From: an uncultured Bacilli bacterium
GTDB taxonomy: Bacteria; Bacillota_I; Bacilli_A; RF39; UBA660
DNA length: 64,000 nt
Reading direction: 5' to 3'
Assembly: GCA_934086315.1 (NCBI GenBank)
Contig: CAKOHZ010000002.1
Location: forward strand, 1 to 64,000
The translations under genes and the position numbers were made by a program. Below are positions 17,049 through 25,786 of the stretch, in pieces. Under the pieces are notes generated by a model. That model was not told the DNA's origin. It did not search any database and saw only the letters and a program-made list of their open reading frames with translations. Numbering within the stretch: position 1 is the stretch's first letter; every line of letters begins with the position of its first letter.

Positions 17049-18758
17049 TTATGCCACCTCCCTTTTTTGAGAATCAATAAATTCTTTAAATACTTTACTA
17101 GAATTTTCTAGAGTTTCATAGTTACCAATAGACTCTATCTTTCCTTCATCAATTACTATTATCTTATCAGCATCTTTTATAGTACCAACCCTTTGAGTAA
17201 CAAGTATTACCATCTTATCACTATAATTTTTATTTATTGAACTTCTTATTCTTTTATCAGTTATATAATCCACTGCACTAAATGAATCATCAAAAAGTAA
17301 GCACTCTCCACCACTTAATAATGCACGAGCAATAGACATTCTTTGTTTCTGACCACCACTCAAATTAGCAGCAGATTGCTCTATTTTAAAATCATATCCT
17401 TCACTATTATTATCAATAAAATCTTTAATAGCAGCTTCATCTAATGCATTATCAAGTACATTATTAGCAAGATTCTTATCAAAAGTTAAATTCTCACGAA
17501 TAGATCCTTTAAACAATAAAGTTTTTTGAGGAGTGTAAGCAAATATATTTCTAAGAGACTCTATATCATACTCTTTAATATCTATTCCATTTATTAATAT
17601 TTCACCACTAGTTGCATCTATATGTCTTAAAAGTAAATTTACTATTGTAGTTTTTCCACTACCAGAACTACCTATAATACCAACGTTCTCTCCTTTTTCT
17701 ATTCTAAACGAAATGTTTTTAAGCATATCTTCATGAGCTTTATCATATCTAAAATATACATTTTTAAATTCAATACTTTCTAAATTGGTAAGTTTAATTC
17801 TACCTGTATTACTAATACTTGGATTTACACTTAATACTTCATTTATTCTCTTGAATGACACAATTACTCTAGGTATATTTAAAATTATAACCAGTAGCAT
17901 CATAAAACTTAATAAGACTGTAGACATATATTGAATAAATGCCATCATAGATCCAATTTCTAAAGTTCCAAGACTTAAATAATCACAAGATACATAAACT
18001 ATAACAATTGTAGCAATATTTATTATTAATGACATCATAGGTTCTACCAAATATAACACTTTATTTAAGAATATATTTAACTCTTTATTTTCAGTATTTA
18101 CCTTATCAAATCTTTTTTTAAAATAATCTTGTTTATTGAATGCTTTTATTACTCTGAGTCCAGAAAGCATTTCTCTCGTAGACGCATTTAATTTATCAAG
18201 TAATTTTTGTAACACCTCAAATTTAGGAAATACGAGTACAAATATTGTAGTAAGTCCAAGTACAAGCACACATACAGCGATTAAAACTATTGGTGCTAAA
18301 CTAGGAGCAGTCTTATATCCCATTATAGCTGCACCAATTCCCATTATAGGAGCAAACACTATAAGTCTAAGCCCAAAACTAAATGTTGAAGTGATATTAC
18401 TTACATTATTAGTACTTCTAGTAATTAATGTAGAAGCACCAAATTCATCTATTTCTTTTTTACTAAAAGATGTAATCTTTGAATATAATACTTTTCTAAT
18501 TCGATAACCATAATTATTAGAAAACTTAGCTGTACTATAAACAACCATAGTATGTGATATTAAACAAACAATAGTTGTAAAAAGCATAACTATAGCTTCC
18601 TTAGTAATAAATGCTTTATCAGAATTAGCTATACCTATATCTACTATATTACTCATTATATTAGGCAAATAAAGTTCACAAAATACTTGAATAATACAAA
18701 AAACTAACATAACAAAAATATATTTCTTTAAATCCCCTATCAATTTAAATATTTTCAT
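17049..18758 (-). CDS. ABC exporter half-transporter with degenerate ATP site
   Basis: A 569-residue TMD-NBD protein with six membrane segments and an ATPase domain: Walker A IGSSGSGKTT, canonical signature LSGGQKQR, but Walker B LLFDDSFSAVD has Asp instead of the catalytic Glu, and the H-loop reads LVTQRVGTI with Gln instead of His. These substitutions mark the degenerate-site subunit of heterodimeric ABC exporters. The partner lies immediately downstream. It is the upstream gene of the pair, 12 bases after hemW ends on the opposite side of the unit. Confidence 0.9.
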   Translation of the reverse strand: MKIFKLIGDLKKYIFVMLVFCIIQVFCELYLPNIMSNIVDIGIANSDKAFITKEAIVMLFTTIVCLISHTMVVYSTAKFSNNYGYRIRKVLYSKITSFSKKEIDEFGASTLITRSTNNVSNITSTFSFGLRLIVFAPIMGIGAAIMGYKTAPSLAPIVLIAVCVLVLGLTTIFVLVFPKFEVLQKLLDKLNASTREMLSGLRVIKAFNKQDYFKKRFDKVNTENKELNIFLNKVLYLVEPMMSLIINIATIVIVYVSCDYLSLGTLEIGSMMAFIQYMSTVLLSFMMLLVIILNIPRVIVSFKRINEVLSVNPSISNTGRIKLTNLESIEFKNVYFRYDKAHEDMLKNISFRIEKGENVGIIGSSGSGKTTIVNLLLRHIDATSGEILINGIDIKEYDIESLRNIFAYTPQKTLLFKGSIRENLTFDKNLANNVLDNALDEAAIKDFIDNNSEGYDFKIEQSAANLSGGQKQRMSIARALLSGGECLLFDDSFSAVDYITDKRIRSSINKNYSDKMVILVTQRVGTIKDADKIIVIDEGKIESIGNYETLENSSKVFKEFIDSQKREVA

Positions 18759-18770
18759 CTTTTTCCCTCT

Positions 18771-19853
18771 CTATAAAATCATATTGATTATTTCATTCAT
18801 AACATATATTTTATCTTCCGGTATATATATTTTATCTTCATTTTTTATGAGATATTTACGTTTAATAGCTTCTTCTAACTTAAACACATCAAAAATATCT
18901 TTTTTAAATCTTTTATTAAATTCACTAATACTTATACCATCTAATTTACGAAGTCCTAATATAACTTCATTTTCCATCTCTTCTTGAGTAGATACAAGTA
19001 ATTCATTAAGTCTATATTTTCCATTTAAATATTTATTAAAGTTACGTGTATTTTCATATCTCATTTCATTTATATATCCATGAGCACCTAAACCAAAACC
19101 ATAATATTCATTATTATCCCAATATATTAAGTTATGATTACTTTCATACCCAGGTAAAGAAAAATTACTAACTTCATAATGATGAAAACCACGCTTTTTA
19201 AGTTTCTTACATATATATTTATACATTTTATAATCAAGTAACTCATCTATAGGTTTAATACCATTATTATATAAAACCGTATGTTCTTCTATGATTAATG
19301 AATACGTACTTATATGAGTAACACCAAGTTTTAACATAGTATTTAAGTCACTCTTAAGAGTAAATAAACTCTCTTCAGGAAGAGCATATATCAAATCAAC
19401 ATTAATATTATTAAACCCTAATCTCTTACATAAATTTATTTTATCAAATACTTCCTTTTTACTATGATTCCTATTCATTAATTTAAGATTTCTTTTATTA
19501 AAACTTTCTACTCCTATACTAAGTCTATTTACATTATTGCCTTTAAGTATAATAAGTAAATCCTCTGTTATATCATTAATATTACATTCAAAAGTAATTT
19601 CAGCTTCTTCTATTCTTCTTATGTGACTAATAATTTCAAATAATTTATTTAAATTACTAGTACTAAGACTAGATGGAGTACCACCACCAATATATATGCT
19701 TTTAACTTTGTCCCCTTCATAATATTCATGAATTTCTTGATTTAAAAAATCTAAATAAGTATTAGCCCACTCCTCATTATATAAGAATTTACAAAAGTCA
19801 CAATAACTACATATATTCTTACAAAAAGGAATATGTATATATACGCCTCTCAT
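18771..19853 (-). CDS. hemW: Radical SAM protein HemW
   Basis: A 360-residue member of the HemW (HemN-like) family, a heme chaperone long annotated as coproporphyrinogen III oxidase. The CX3CX2C cluster motif is in PFCKNICSYCDFC, followed by IYIGGGTPSSLS, the FECNINDIT block, RLSIGVESFN and the NVDLIYALPEES segment. The C-terminal HemN domain is present (YEVSNFSLPGYESNHNLIYW). The 360 residues are normal for the family. Upstream of the ABC exporter pair on the same strand with a 12-base gap, so co-transcription is likely. Confidence 0.92.
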   Translation of the reverse strand: MRGVYIHIPFCKNICSYCDFCKFLYNEEWANTYLDFLNQEIHEYYEGDKVKSIYIGGGTPSSLSTSNLNKLFEIISHIRRIEEAEITFECNINDITEDLLIILKGNNVNRLSIGVESFNKRNLKLMNRNHSKKEVFDKINLCKRLGFNNINVDLIYALPEESLFTLKSDLNTMLKLGVTHISTYSLIIEEHTVLYNNGIKPIDELLDYKMYKYICKKLKKRGFHHYEVSNFSLPGYESNHNLIYWDNNEYYGFGLGAHGYINEMRYENTRNFNKYLNGKYRLNELLVSTQEEMENEVILGLRKLDGISISEFNKRFKKDIFDVFKLEEAIKRKYLIKNEDKIYIPEDKIYVMNEIINMIL

Positions 19854-19880
19854 ATTATTACCTCAATATAATTATAATAT

Positions 19881-19908
19881 AAAAAAAAGATAATCACAAG
19901 ATTATCTT
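19881..19908 (-). terminator. Terminator of the coiled-coil membrane protein gene
   Basis: AAGATAATC / GATTATCTT with a four-base loop and an eight-T run on the minus strand; it overlaps the end of the gene stopping at 19902. Confidence 0.88.
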
Positions 19909-20927
19909 CTTAAAGTTCTACCTTCTCCAGTTGAAGGCTTTTCTTCATTATTTGCTAAATTCTTTTTATAACTTAAAAGATATCTAACTTTTTTAGTAAT
20001 TATTTCTCTTTGTCTATTTAATTCATTTAATTCAGAAATACTAGCACCCTCATTTGATAGTTTTCTATATTTTCTTTCTAATAAGACTTGTTCATTCATT
20101 AGTTTTTCTATTTCATCATCAATAGTTCTAACTGATGCAGTTGATTTACTACTTGTAACTACCTTACCTTTTAGTGTATTACGTCTAGCAATTAAAGTTT
20201 TGGCATCACTACTAACTTTATTCATCTTTTTAGCAACAGAATTTATTTCAGCAGGAGATGCATTTTTACTTTTTAATTCATCATATTGTACTTTTAAAGC
20301 ATTATATTGTTTTTTTAACAAAGCTAAATTTAAATCTATTTCTTTAATAGCTTTAGAGCTTTGTTCTGACACACTACTTCTAGTAGATGATGAATTAACA
20401 GTTTTCTTTGCATTCTCAGCTTTTTTAGTTTGAAGAGTTTCAACCTTTTTATCACTCTCTTTTGAAGCTGATTCTTCTTTAGAAGCATTTTTCATTATCT
20501 TTTCTTCAAGCATTTTTTCTTTTTCTTTATTAACTTTACCCTTAGTTTTAGTAAACCAATTTGAAACATTTTTAAATTTACTTTTTACTTTATCTTTAAA
20601 AGCATTTCTCTTATACTCTTCATCTTTCCATATAGCAAGTTGTCTTCTACCATCATCCTTTAATGCTCTAATTGGATGAATTAAACTTGGTAAATTTGAA
20701 TCAAGCAGTAACTTAATTGGATGAATTATGTTATAAACTGGTATAAACATTTTAAGTATATTCTTAGTAAAGAAAGCAAATTTTTCTCCTTCTGATTTTT
20801 CCTTAAATTTATTATAGTATACTTCATCTTCTGTTTTAGCATACCATAAAGCAAGTAAACTTTTTGTTGTATTAACAATACCACTAGCAACTACTCCCCA
20901 AGTATATAATGCAAGAAACCATGGCAT
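19902..20927 (-). CDS. Membrane-associated coiled-coil protein of unknown function
   Basis: A 341-residue protein. The N-terminal ~100 residues hold two or three hydrophobic or amphipathic segments (WFLALYTWGVVASGIV, FFTKNILKMFIPVYNII). The rest is a highly charged Lys/Glu/Ser-rich region with long coiled-coil stretches (DLNLALLKKQYNALKVQYDEL and a second repeat-like one about 90 residues later). No enzyme motif is seen. I place the start at ATG 20925-20927, seven bases after AAGGGGGG, rather than the upstream ATG. A structural or scaffold role is a guess. Confidence 0.65.
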   Translation of the reverse strand: MPWFLALYTWGVVASGIVNTTKSLLALWYAKTEDEVYYNKFKEKSEGEKFAFFTKNILKMFIPVYNIIHPIKLLLDSNLPSLIHPIRALKDDGRRQLAIWKDEEYKRNAFKDKVKSKFKNVSNWFTKTKGKVNKEKEKMLEEKIMKNASKEESASKESDKKVETLQTKKAENAKKTVNSSSTRSSVSEQSSKAIKEIDLNLALLKKQYNALKVQYDELKSKNASPAEINSVAKKMNKVSSDAKTLIARRNTLKGKVVTSSKSTASVRTIDDEIEKLMNEQVLLERKYRKLSNEGASISELNELNRQREIITKKVRYLLSYKKNLANNEEKPSTGEGRTLRR

Positions 20928-20988
20928 ATTAAATCCCCCCTTAATAATGCACATATTATATCACAAATGATACAATAAGTCAAATTTT

Positions 20989-21582
20989 TTACATAATAAC
21001 AGGCTTAACTATCTCTAAAGTTTTAATATAATTATATTTATCAAGCACTCTTTCTTGAGGCATTTCAATTCTTTCTATTGCAGGAGTATACCCTAATTTA
21101 TGAGACCAAGTGCCATCTATATTTTGTCTTATAAAATGAAAGTCATGAGGTGATTTAAAAAATGCAATTTTATATCCTCCATGATGAGTATCGCCAAGCA
21201 TAGTACATTCATATGAATCTATTTCTAATTTTTCTAAATCACTTTGAAGATAATATAGATTATCATCTAAATTAATTGAACAATGCATTTCATTAGTCAT
21301 AAAACCAATATTATGACCAAACTCATCTATTTCTTTATATTCAAAAGTTTTAGCAAAAATATCAGGCGCTGTAATACCCAAAGCATAACAATAACAATTG
21401 CAATTATTGTATTTACCCTCTTTTTCATCAAATAAAGGCTGATTAGTACCAAGTTTAACACTAAGTTTTAAATATTCTCTATATAACTCATACACTTCAG
21501 CAGAACCAATACTACCAATTTGACTTATTAATTTATAATATACCGAAATAAGTTTTCTATATGTTCTCAAATACTCAAGCAT
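20989..21582 (-). CDS. Putative Cys/His hydrolase, tandem copy 2
   Basis: A 197-residue protein paralogous to the gene at 21582-22175. Shared blocks: a helical N-terminus, NCNCYCYALGITAPDIF, GHNIGFM, HGGYKIAFF, then DFHFIRQNIDGTWSHKLGYTP. The Cys-rich helix start followed by DFHFxRQN and WSHK resembles papain/NlpC-like thiol hydrolases of the DYHWYRQ-DG-WSHKPG type (inference). No signal peptide is seen. Its ATG overlaps the stop of the upstream copy (TAATG), so the two are translationally coupled. Confidence 0.6.
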   Translation of the reverse strand: MLEYLRTYRKLISVYYKLISQIGSIGSAEVYELYREYLKLSVKLGTNQPLFDEKEGKYNNCNCYCYALGITAPDIFAKTFEYKEIDEFGHNIGFMTNEMHCSINLDDNLYYLQSDLEKLEIDSYECTMLGDTHHGGYKIAFFKSPHDFHFIRQNIDGTWSHKLGYTPAIERIEMPQERVLDKYNYIKTLEIVKPVIM

Positions 21583-22175
21583 TATATCAATCTCCTAACA
21601 ACAGGTTTAACCACTTCATAAGTATGCACTATTTGATACTCAAAAACATTTAATGGATCACTACATTTAATTACTATAGGTTCATATCCAACTTTATGAG
21701 ACCAACTGCCATCACTGTTTTGCCTTGTAAAATGAAAATCATCAAATCCTCTATACAAAGAAACTTTATATCCATTATGAGAGTTAGGTTTACCAATTTC
21801 GCTATCATAACATTTAATACCTAAATAAGCCATATCATTTTCAAATCCAAACATTAAATCATGAGAATCAGAAACATCAACAACAGTATCACTAATAAAA
21901 CCAATGTTATGTCCAATCATTTTATCATCAAATTTAACAAAAACATCATTAAATATATCAGGCGTAGTAAAACCTAAAGCATAACAATAACAATTACCAC
22001 ACTTATATTTATCTTTATCAGCTTTAAACGAAGGATTATTAGTACTAATTCTAGATTCTAAATATAAGTATTTTCTATATAAATCTATAACCTCTTTTTT
22101 ATCCATCCAAAAAGAATTTTCTAGTAAATAATTTAAAATATATTTAATCTCTTTCTCTATCTCATATCTACTCAT
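21582..22175 (-). CDS. Putative Cys/His hydrolase, tandem copy 1
   Basis: A 197-residue paralogue of the next gene, sharing KCGNCYCYALGFTTPDIF, GHNIGFI, HNGYKVSLY, DFHFTRQNSDGSWSHKVGYEP and EVVKPV near the end, with diverged N-termini. The conserved Cys, His and Asp positions suggest a cysteine-hydrolase active site (inference), but the family is not identified. Identical length and coupled translation point to a recent tandem duplication, or to a heterodimer. The unit begins downstream of the candidate small RNA. Confidence 0.6.
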   Translation of the reverse strand: MSRYEIEKEIKYILNYLLENSFWMDKKEVIDLYRKYLYLESRISTNNPSFKADKDKYKCGNCYCYALGFTTPDIFNDVFVKFDDKMIGHNIGFISDTVVDVSDSHDLMFGFENDMAYLGIKCYDSEIGKPNSHNGYKVSLYRGFDDFHFTRQNSDGSWSHKVGYEPIVIKCSDPLNVFEYQIVHTYEVVKPVVRRLI

Positions 22176-22229
22176 ATTAACCCCTCAAATTAGAAAGTAT
22201 TATATAAGAAAATGTTAAAAAATGCAATA

Positions 22230-22297
22230 AAAAAGAGATTCCCACGAAGTCCATCGAACTAATAATAGTTCTTCACTTGTATATAAGGAATCTCCAT
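22230..22297 (-). ncRNA. Candidate structured small RNA (~68 nt)
   Basis: On the minus strand an eight-base outer stem GAGATTCC / GGAATCTC (22294-22287 with 22242-22235) encloses a nested stem (GUGAAG with CUUCGU) and an inner AACUA / UAGUU hairpin, and is followed directly by a six-T run. A TTGACT-18-TATTAT promoter sits just upstream, putting the 5' end near 22297. It lies downstream of tRNA-Arg. I cannot match it to a known RNA class. It could instead be an elaborate terminator for the tRNA transcript, but the separate promoter argues for an independent RNA. Confidence 0.55.
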
Positions 22298-22303
22298 AAC
22301 AAA

Positions 22304-22333
22304 ATAATACATAAATTCAATAAATAAAGTCAA
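22304..22333 (-). promoter_or_regulatory. Promoter of the candidate small RNA
   Basis: TTGACT (complement of 22328-22333), 18 bases, TATTAT (complement of 22304-22309). There is no open frame behind it, only the structured RNA. Confidence 0.6.
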
Positions 22334-22455
22334 GATATAGAATCAAATTCCATCATCTTCAACAGTTTTTTTATTTATAAAAGTGTGTTTGAAAGTGTGT
22401 TTCAACAATAAAAAGCAATTAAAAAAACCTTAATATAAGGCTTAATTAACATTAA

Positions 22456-22532
<77 letters not shown>

Positions 22533-22551
22533 AACTGGAAATTACTACTAA

Positions 22552-22580
22552 AGTATACAACACTATTTTTATTTTTGCAA
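22552..22580 (-). promoter_or_regulatory. Promoter of tRNA-Arg
   Basis: TTGCAA (22575-22580, complement) and TATACT (complement of 22552-22557) with 17-base spacing, ending about 20 bases before the tRNA 5' end. Confidence 0.75.
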
Positions 22581-22588
22581 GCATTTTT

Positions 22589-23518
22589 TTAACTTTTTTT
22601 AACACTTACAATATTATTATGATCTTTTGTACTAAAAATAACCTCTTTTACGTTCATATTTGCAAAAATACTTTCAGACACCACATACTTAACCTCTTCT
22701 AAAATAACTTTAGAAGAAGCATCACTAAATATAAAATCATTAAATATTAAATTAACCTTTTCATCAGTAATTTCCTTATCTACTAGTACTATATTACTAG
22801 AAACATAACTATTTAAATTTTCTTGGGCATTAACTATACTTTTTAATTCTTCAATAATTATATCTATTTTAGAACTACTCGTATTACTAACTTTAGTAAC
22901 AGGCACATAATATTCTATTTCATCACTTGACTTAACAAAATATATAGTAGTTTTATCTATATCATTCAAACTATTTAAATCATACTTTTTATTTATACCA
23001 AAACTTCTAGTTAAAGGGTATGGTATTTCTCTACCAGACTTAGGAAGTTTAGTAAGTTTCTCTGAATCAACATTTATATAAACATTATTAATACCATTTA
23101 TCTCAGTTAAACTAAACACTATAGCTTCTATCATAGATTCTTCTAAATACTTATTAACATTAAGAATTTCCTTATTAAAATTTAAGTACACACTATCCTT
23201 TTCAACTTTAACATCTTTCAAAATAGTATTTTTTGGTATCAAAGAATAAAACTTACCTAAACTCTTATCTCCATTAATAAGAATCTTTATTTTTTCTCGT
23301 ATTAACCCCTCAATATCACTTTCATCATAATAACTAATAACTCTAGATACATAATTATCTTCATCAAGCAAATATACTACATTTTCCTTTTTATCTTTAT
23401 TATCTTCTTCCACCACTTCTATATCAAAAGAAGGACTAGGTACCAAATAAAACAACACTAACAAACCAAACATTAAAGTACTAACAAAAATTTTATTCAT
23501 TGCATATCTCTTTATCAT
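22589..23518 (-). CDS. gerM: Spore germination/sporulation protein GerM
   Basis: A 309-residue protein with an N-terminal membrane segment or signal (KIFVSTLMFGLLVLFYLV) and two GerMN domains (about residues 75-165 and 195-295), each with the LI..L pattern, the NTILKDVKVEKDSVYLNFNK / NIVLVDKEITDEKVNLIFND strands and the following helix. GerM is made in the mother cell and is needed for engulfment-stage and germination functions in Bacillus. A downstream ATG at 23498-23500 (MNKIF) has a better ribosome site (AAAGAG) and may be the real start. It lies behind gerE, across a terminator. Confidence 0.85.
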   Translation of the reverse strand: MIKRYAMNKIFVSTLMFGLLVLFYLVPSPSFDIEVVEEDNKDKKENVVYLLDEDNYVSRVISYYDESDIEGLIREKIKILINGDKSLGKFYSLIPKNTILKDVKVEKDSVYLNFNKEILNVNKYLEESMIEAIVFSLTEINGINNVYINVDSEKLTKLPKSGREIPYPLTRSFGINKKYDLNSLNDIDKTTIYFVKSSDEIEYYVPVTKVSNTSSSKIDIIIEELKSIVNAQENLNSYVSSNIVLVDKEITDEKVNLIFNDFIFSDASSKVILEEVKYVVSESIFANMNVKEVIFSTKDHNNIVSVKKS

Positions 23519-23540
23519 ACTAAAGTTTATTCATCATAAT

Positions 23541-23569
23541 AAAAAAAATTCACTTTTTTAAAGTGAATT
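23541..23569 (-). terminator. Terminator of gerE
   Basis: AATTCACTTT / AAAGTGAATT with a three-base loop, then a T-run on the minus strand; it overlaps the gerE stop. Confidence 0.9.
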
Positions 23570-23774
23570 ATAATGAAATTTCTCCTAACTTCAAGAGTTC
23601 TATAACTGCTCCTGCTCTTCCCTTACATCCAAGTTTCTGCATAGCATTACTTATATGATTTCTAACAGTTTTTTCACTAATACCTAGATCCTCAGATATT
23701 TCTTTAGTAGTTTTGTTAAGTACAAGAAGTTCAAATACATCTTTTTCTCTCTTAGTTAATATATTTCCTGTCAT
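23568..23774 (-). CDS. gerE: Late mother-cell sporulation regulator GerE
   Basis: A 68-residue LuxR-type HTH protein with no receiver, nearly colinear with B. subtilis GerE: LTKREKDVFELLVLNKTTKE, then ISEDLGISEKTVRNHISNAM and QKLGCKGRAGAVIELLKLGE. GerE tunes sigma-K-dependent coat genes in the late mother cell. The start is the ATG at 23772-23774, three bases after GGAGGTG; the earlier GTG lies in the ribosome site. A CATAAATTA element upstream fits a sigma-K promoter. This gene is strong evidence that the organism makes spores. Confidence 0.96.
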   Translation of the reverse strand: MTGNILTKREKDVFELLVLNKTTKEISEDLGISEKTVRNHISNAMQKLGCKGRAGAVIELLKLGEISL

Positions 23775-23810
23775 AAACACCTCCGTCTACATACACCTAT
23801 GTTTCTAAAG

Positions 23811-23838
23811 TAATTTATGACATTGCCACTAATAATGT
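23811..23838 (-). promoter_or_regulatory. Possible sigma-K promoter of gerE
   Basis: CATAAATTA (complement of 23811-23819) fits the sigma-K -10 pattern CATANNNTA, with an AC at the -35 position (complement of 23837-23838) 17 bases upstream. B. subtilis gerE is sigma-K-dependent. These motifs are short and chance matches are possible. Confidence 0.35.
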
Positions 23839-23850
23839 GACTTCATTTGC

Positions 23851-24339
23851 CTATGATTCAAACTTAATAGTGATATTCTTTTTATCCTTAAATTCTTCTT
23901 GAACACTTCTCATAATATCATTAGCAAGTTTAGTATTATGTTCACTAGAAGCAATAGTTATTTTAATATTATCATTATTTATTTCTACAAATGATTTAAT
24001 CTTAAAATTATTAAGTATTTTATCTTCAAGATAAGTTTCTTTCCCTTTAGCTAAATTAAGTATTTGTAGTTCTTCAAACGCAGCATTTCTTACTTCAGTA
24101 GATGACGAAGGTGAAGTTATTTTATTTTGAAGTTCACTCATAACAGTACTTATCTCTTCATCCCTTTCTACTCTTAAAGCAACAAGTTTATCATTCTCAG
24201 TTACTACTACATCAACATTCTTATTAACATTTTCTAAAGCAGACTTACTAAATATATCACTAGGAAGAGTAATATAGTAAACACCTAAAATAAGAATTAA
24301 TGAAAATAAAGTTACAAACCATAAATTTTGTCTATTCAT
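23851..24339 (-). CDS. spoIIIAH: Stage III sporulation protein AH (SpoIIIAH), orphan
   Basis: A 162-residue bitopic protein. The N-terminus NRQNLWFVTLFSLILILGVYYI matches the SpoIIIAH membrane anchor, and the C-terminal half is the YscJ/FliF-like ring domain ending TIASSEHNTKLANDIMRSVQ and ITIKFE. SpoIIIAH pairs with forespore SpoIIQ to form the intercellular channel. It is shorter than the B. subtilis protein because the acidic linker is reduced. The spoIIIAA-AG genes are not in the window, so it is detached from its usual operon here. It follows the RsgI-like gene across a short terminator. Confidence 0.88.
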   Translation of the reverse strand: MNRQNLWFVTLFSLILILGVYYITLPSDIFSKSALENVNKNVDVVVTENDKLVALRVERDEEISTVMSELQNKITSPSSSTEVRNAAFEELQILNLAKGKETYLEDKILNNFKIKSFVEINNDNIKITIASSEHNTKLANDIMRSVQEEFKDKKNITIKFES

Positions 24340-24384
24340 CTATTCACCTCTAGTTAATTATATTTATAAGACTTAAAAATATCA

Positions 24385-24407
24385 CAAAAAAGAGAAATTA
24401 ATCTCTA
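24385..24407 (-). terminator. Weak terminator after the RsgI-like gene
   Basis: A short AGAGA / TCTCT stem and T-run on the minus strand overlap the stop of the gene ending at 24398. It may only attenuate. Confidence 0.6.
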
Positions 24408-25786
24408 TCAACTTCTCTTTCAATTATTTTACCAGTTTTAGCATCTATTACATATTCATACTCAGCACCCTTAGTATCAAAACTAATTTCATAAGTTTCA
24501 TCATCACTTTCAAATTCTATTTCATAATCAAAATAGTCAGTAACCTTAGCATCATTTAATGCAATACTTTTAGCTTTATTTTTAGTTATATATTTAGTTG
24601 TATCTACTTTCTTATTCTTAGTTTCATACTTAATTATATTACCACTTACTGCATCAAGTTCAATATCATATTCTTTATCTTTAGTTTCAAATTCAACTTC
24701 ATAAACAGCTTTTCCACTCTTAAATTCAAATTCTATTTCATAGTCATAATAATCTTCAGCATTAGTTTTATTAAGCACTATCTCTTTTATCTTTTCTTTA
24801 GATAAATAATTTTTAGATGTACTTGTACTTACTTTTTTACTTTCTACTTCTCTTTCGATTATTTTACCAGTCTTAGCATCTATCTCATAATCATATTCGG
24901 TACTATTAGAAATAAATTCTATATCATAAACCATAATACCATCATCATAGTCATATTCAATTTCTAAATTTTTAACAGTATCACTGCTCACTTTAGAATC
25001 ATCAAACACTATTTTTTTAGCTTCATCTATACTTATGTAGTTACTCTTACTAGCAGTACCAACAGTATTTACTTCTTCTGTCTTATTATAAGTTGTATTT
25101 GCTAAAATATTTAATTCATTAGTACTTAACTTAGATAATTCTTCAAAATTATATAAAGAATTCTTATTAAGGATACTTCTTATTAATTTAACCTTAGATA
25201 CAGAAATATTATATTTTTTAGATAAATCTTTATCATAAGATGTAGTATCTAAATTTTGAGTTAATATTGAAGAATCTAATTTTTCATTTTTCAAATAACT
25301 ATATACATTATTAGCAAGCTTATCTAAGTCATAATTTCCTTCTACCATACTTATTAAAACTGAATTATCATTTTCATTTATATATCCATTTTTAACTATA
25401 GAACCAAATATAGCATTAACTGCCACATCAACATTACTACCTTTTAAATCCATATCCCCTAATACTTTCTTACCATCTTCATTATTTGTATTAACACTAA
25501 CAACTTTATTCTTAGAATTAATACTAAGTTCTAAACTCGGGTTAACATCAATACCTATAACAGCTACACTATTATCATTTTTGAAATACATTAATCCCAC
25601 AATAAATAACATAACAGCAAAAGCTAAACCAAACCCACCCGTTACAAAGTATTTACTTTTACTTTTCTTTTCCATATTTAATACTACTCCTTTATCATTT
25701 CTAATTTTCTTGGCAACATCATTATAATCAGAATATATCATATTATCAAATACATTATATAATTCATCTTTAACTTTTTTATTCAT
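24398..25786 (-). CDS. RsgI-like anti-sigma protein with three PepSY-like repeats
   Basis: A 462-residue bitopic protein. Residues 1-45 are cytoplasmic and probably bind the sigma factor; a membrane segment follows (~48-66). Residues ~72-170 match the extracytoplasmic domain of RsgI (VIGIDVNPSLELSINSKNKV, NEDGKKVL, VAVNAIFGSIVKNGY). The C-terminal ~220 residues hold three PepSY-type repeats, each with a Y-E/D-IEFE strand and a DAKTGKIIEREV-type end. The gene overlaps the ECF sigma gene by 8 bases. Known RsgI proteins sense extracellular signals; PepSY suggests a peptidase-inhibitor-like or ligand-binding role (inference). Confidence 0.8.
   Translation of the reverse strand: MNKKVKDELYNVFDNMIYSDYNDVAKKIRNDKGVVLNMEKKSKSKYFVTGGFGLAFAVMLFIVGLMYFKNDNSVAVIGIDVNPSLELSINSKNKVVSVNTNNEDGKKVLGDMDLKGSNVDVAVNAIFGSIVKNGYINENDNSVLISMVEGNYDLDKLANNVYSYLKNEKLDSSILTQNLDTTSYDKDLSKKYNISVSKVKLIRSILNKNSLYNFEELSKLSTNELNILANTTYNKTEEVNTVGTASKSNYISIDEAKKIVFDDSKVSSDTVKNLEIEYDYDDGIMVYDIEFISNSTEYDYEIDAKTGKIIEREVESKKVSTSTSKNYLSKEKIKEIVLNKTNAEDYYDYEIEFEFKSGKAVYEVEFETKDKEYDIELDAVSGNIIKYETKNKKVDTTKYITKNKAKSIALNDAKVTDYFDYEIEFESDDETYEISFDTKGAEYEYVIDAKTGKIIEREVDRD

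Noticed and set aside
22380..22404. Two copies of AAAGTGTGTTT twelve bases apart near tRNA-Arg, considered as a CRISPR or attachment-site trace
   Set aside because: There are only two copies, with no spacers or further units. No integrase gene is near, and the tRNA-Arg is intact without a duplicated 3' end.
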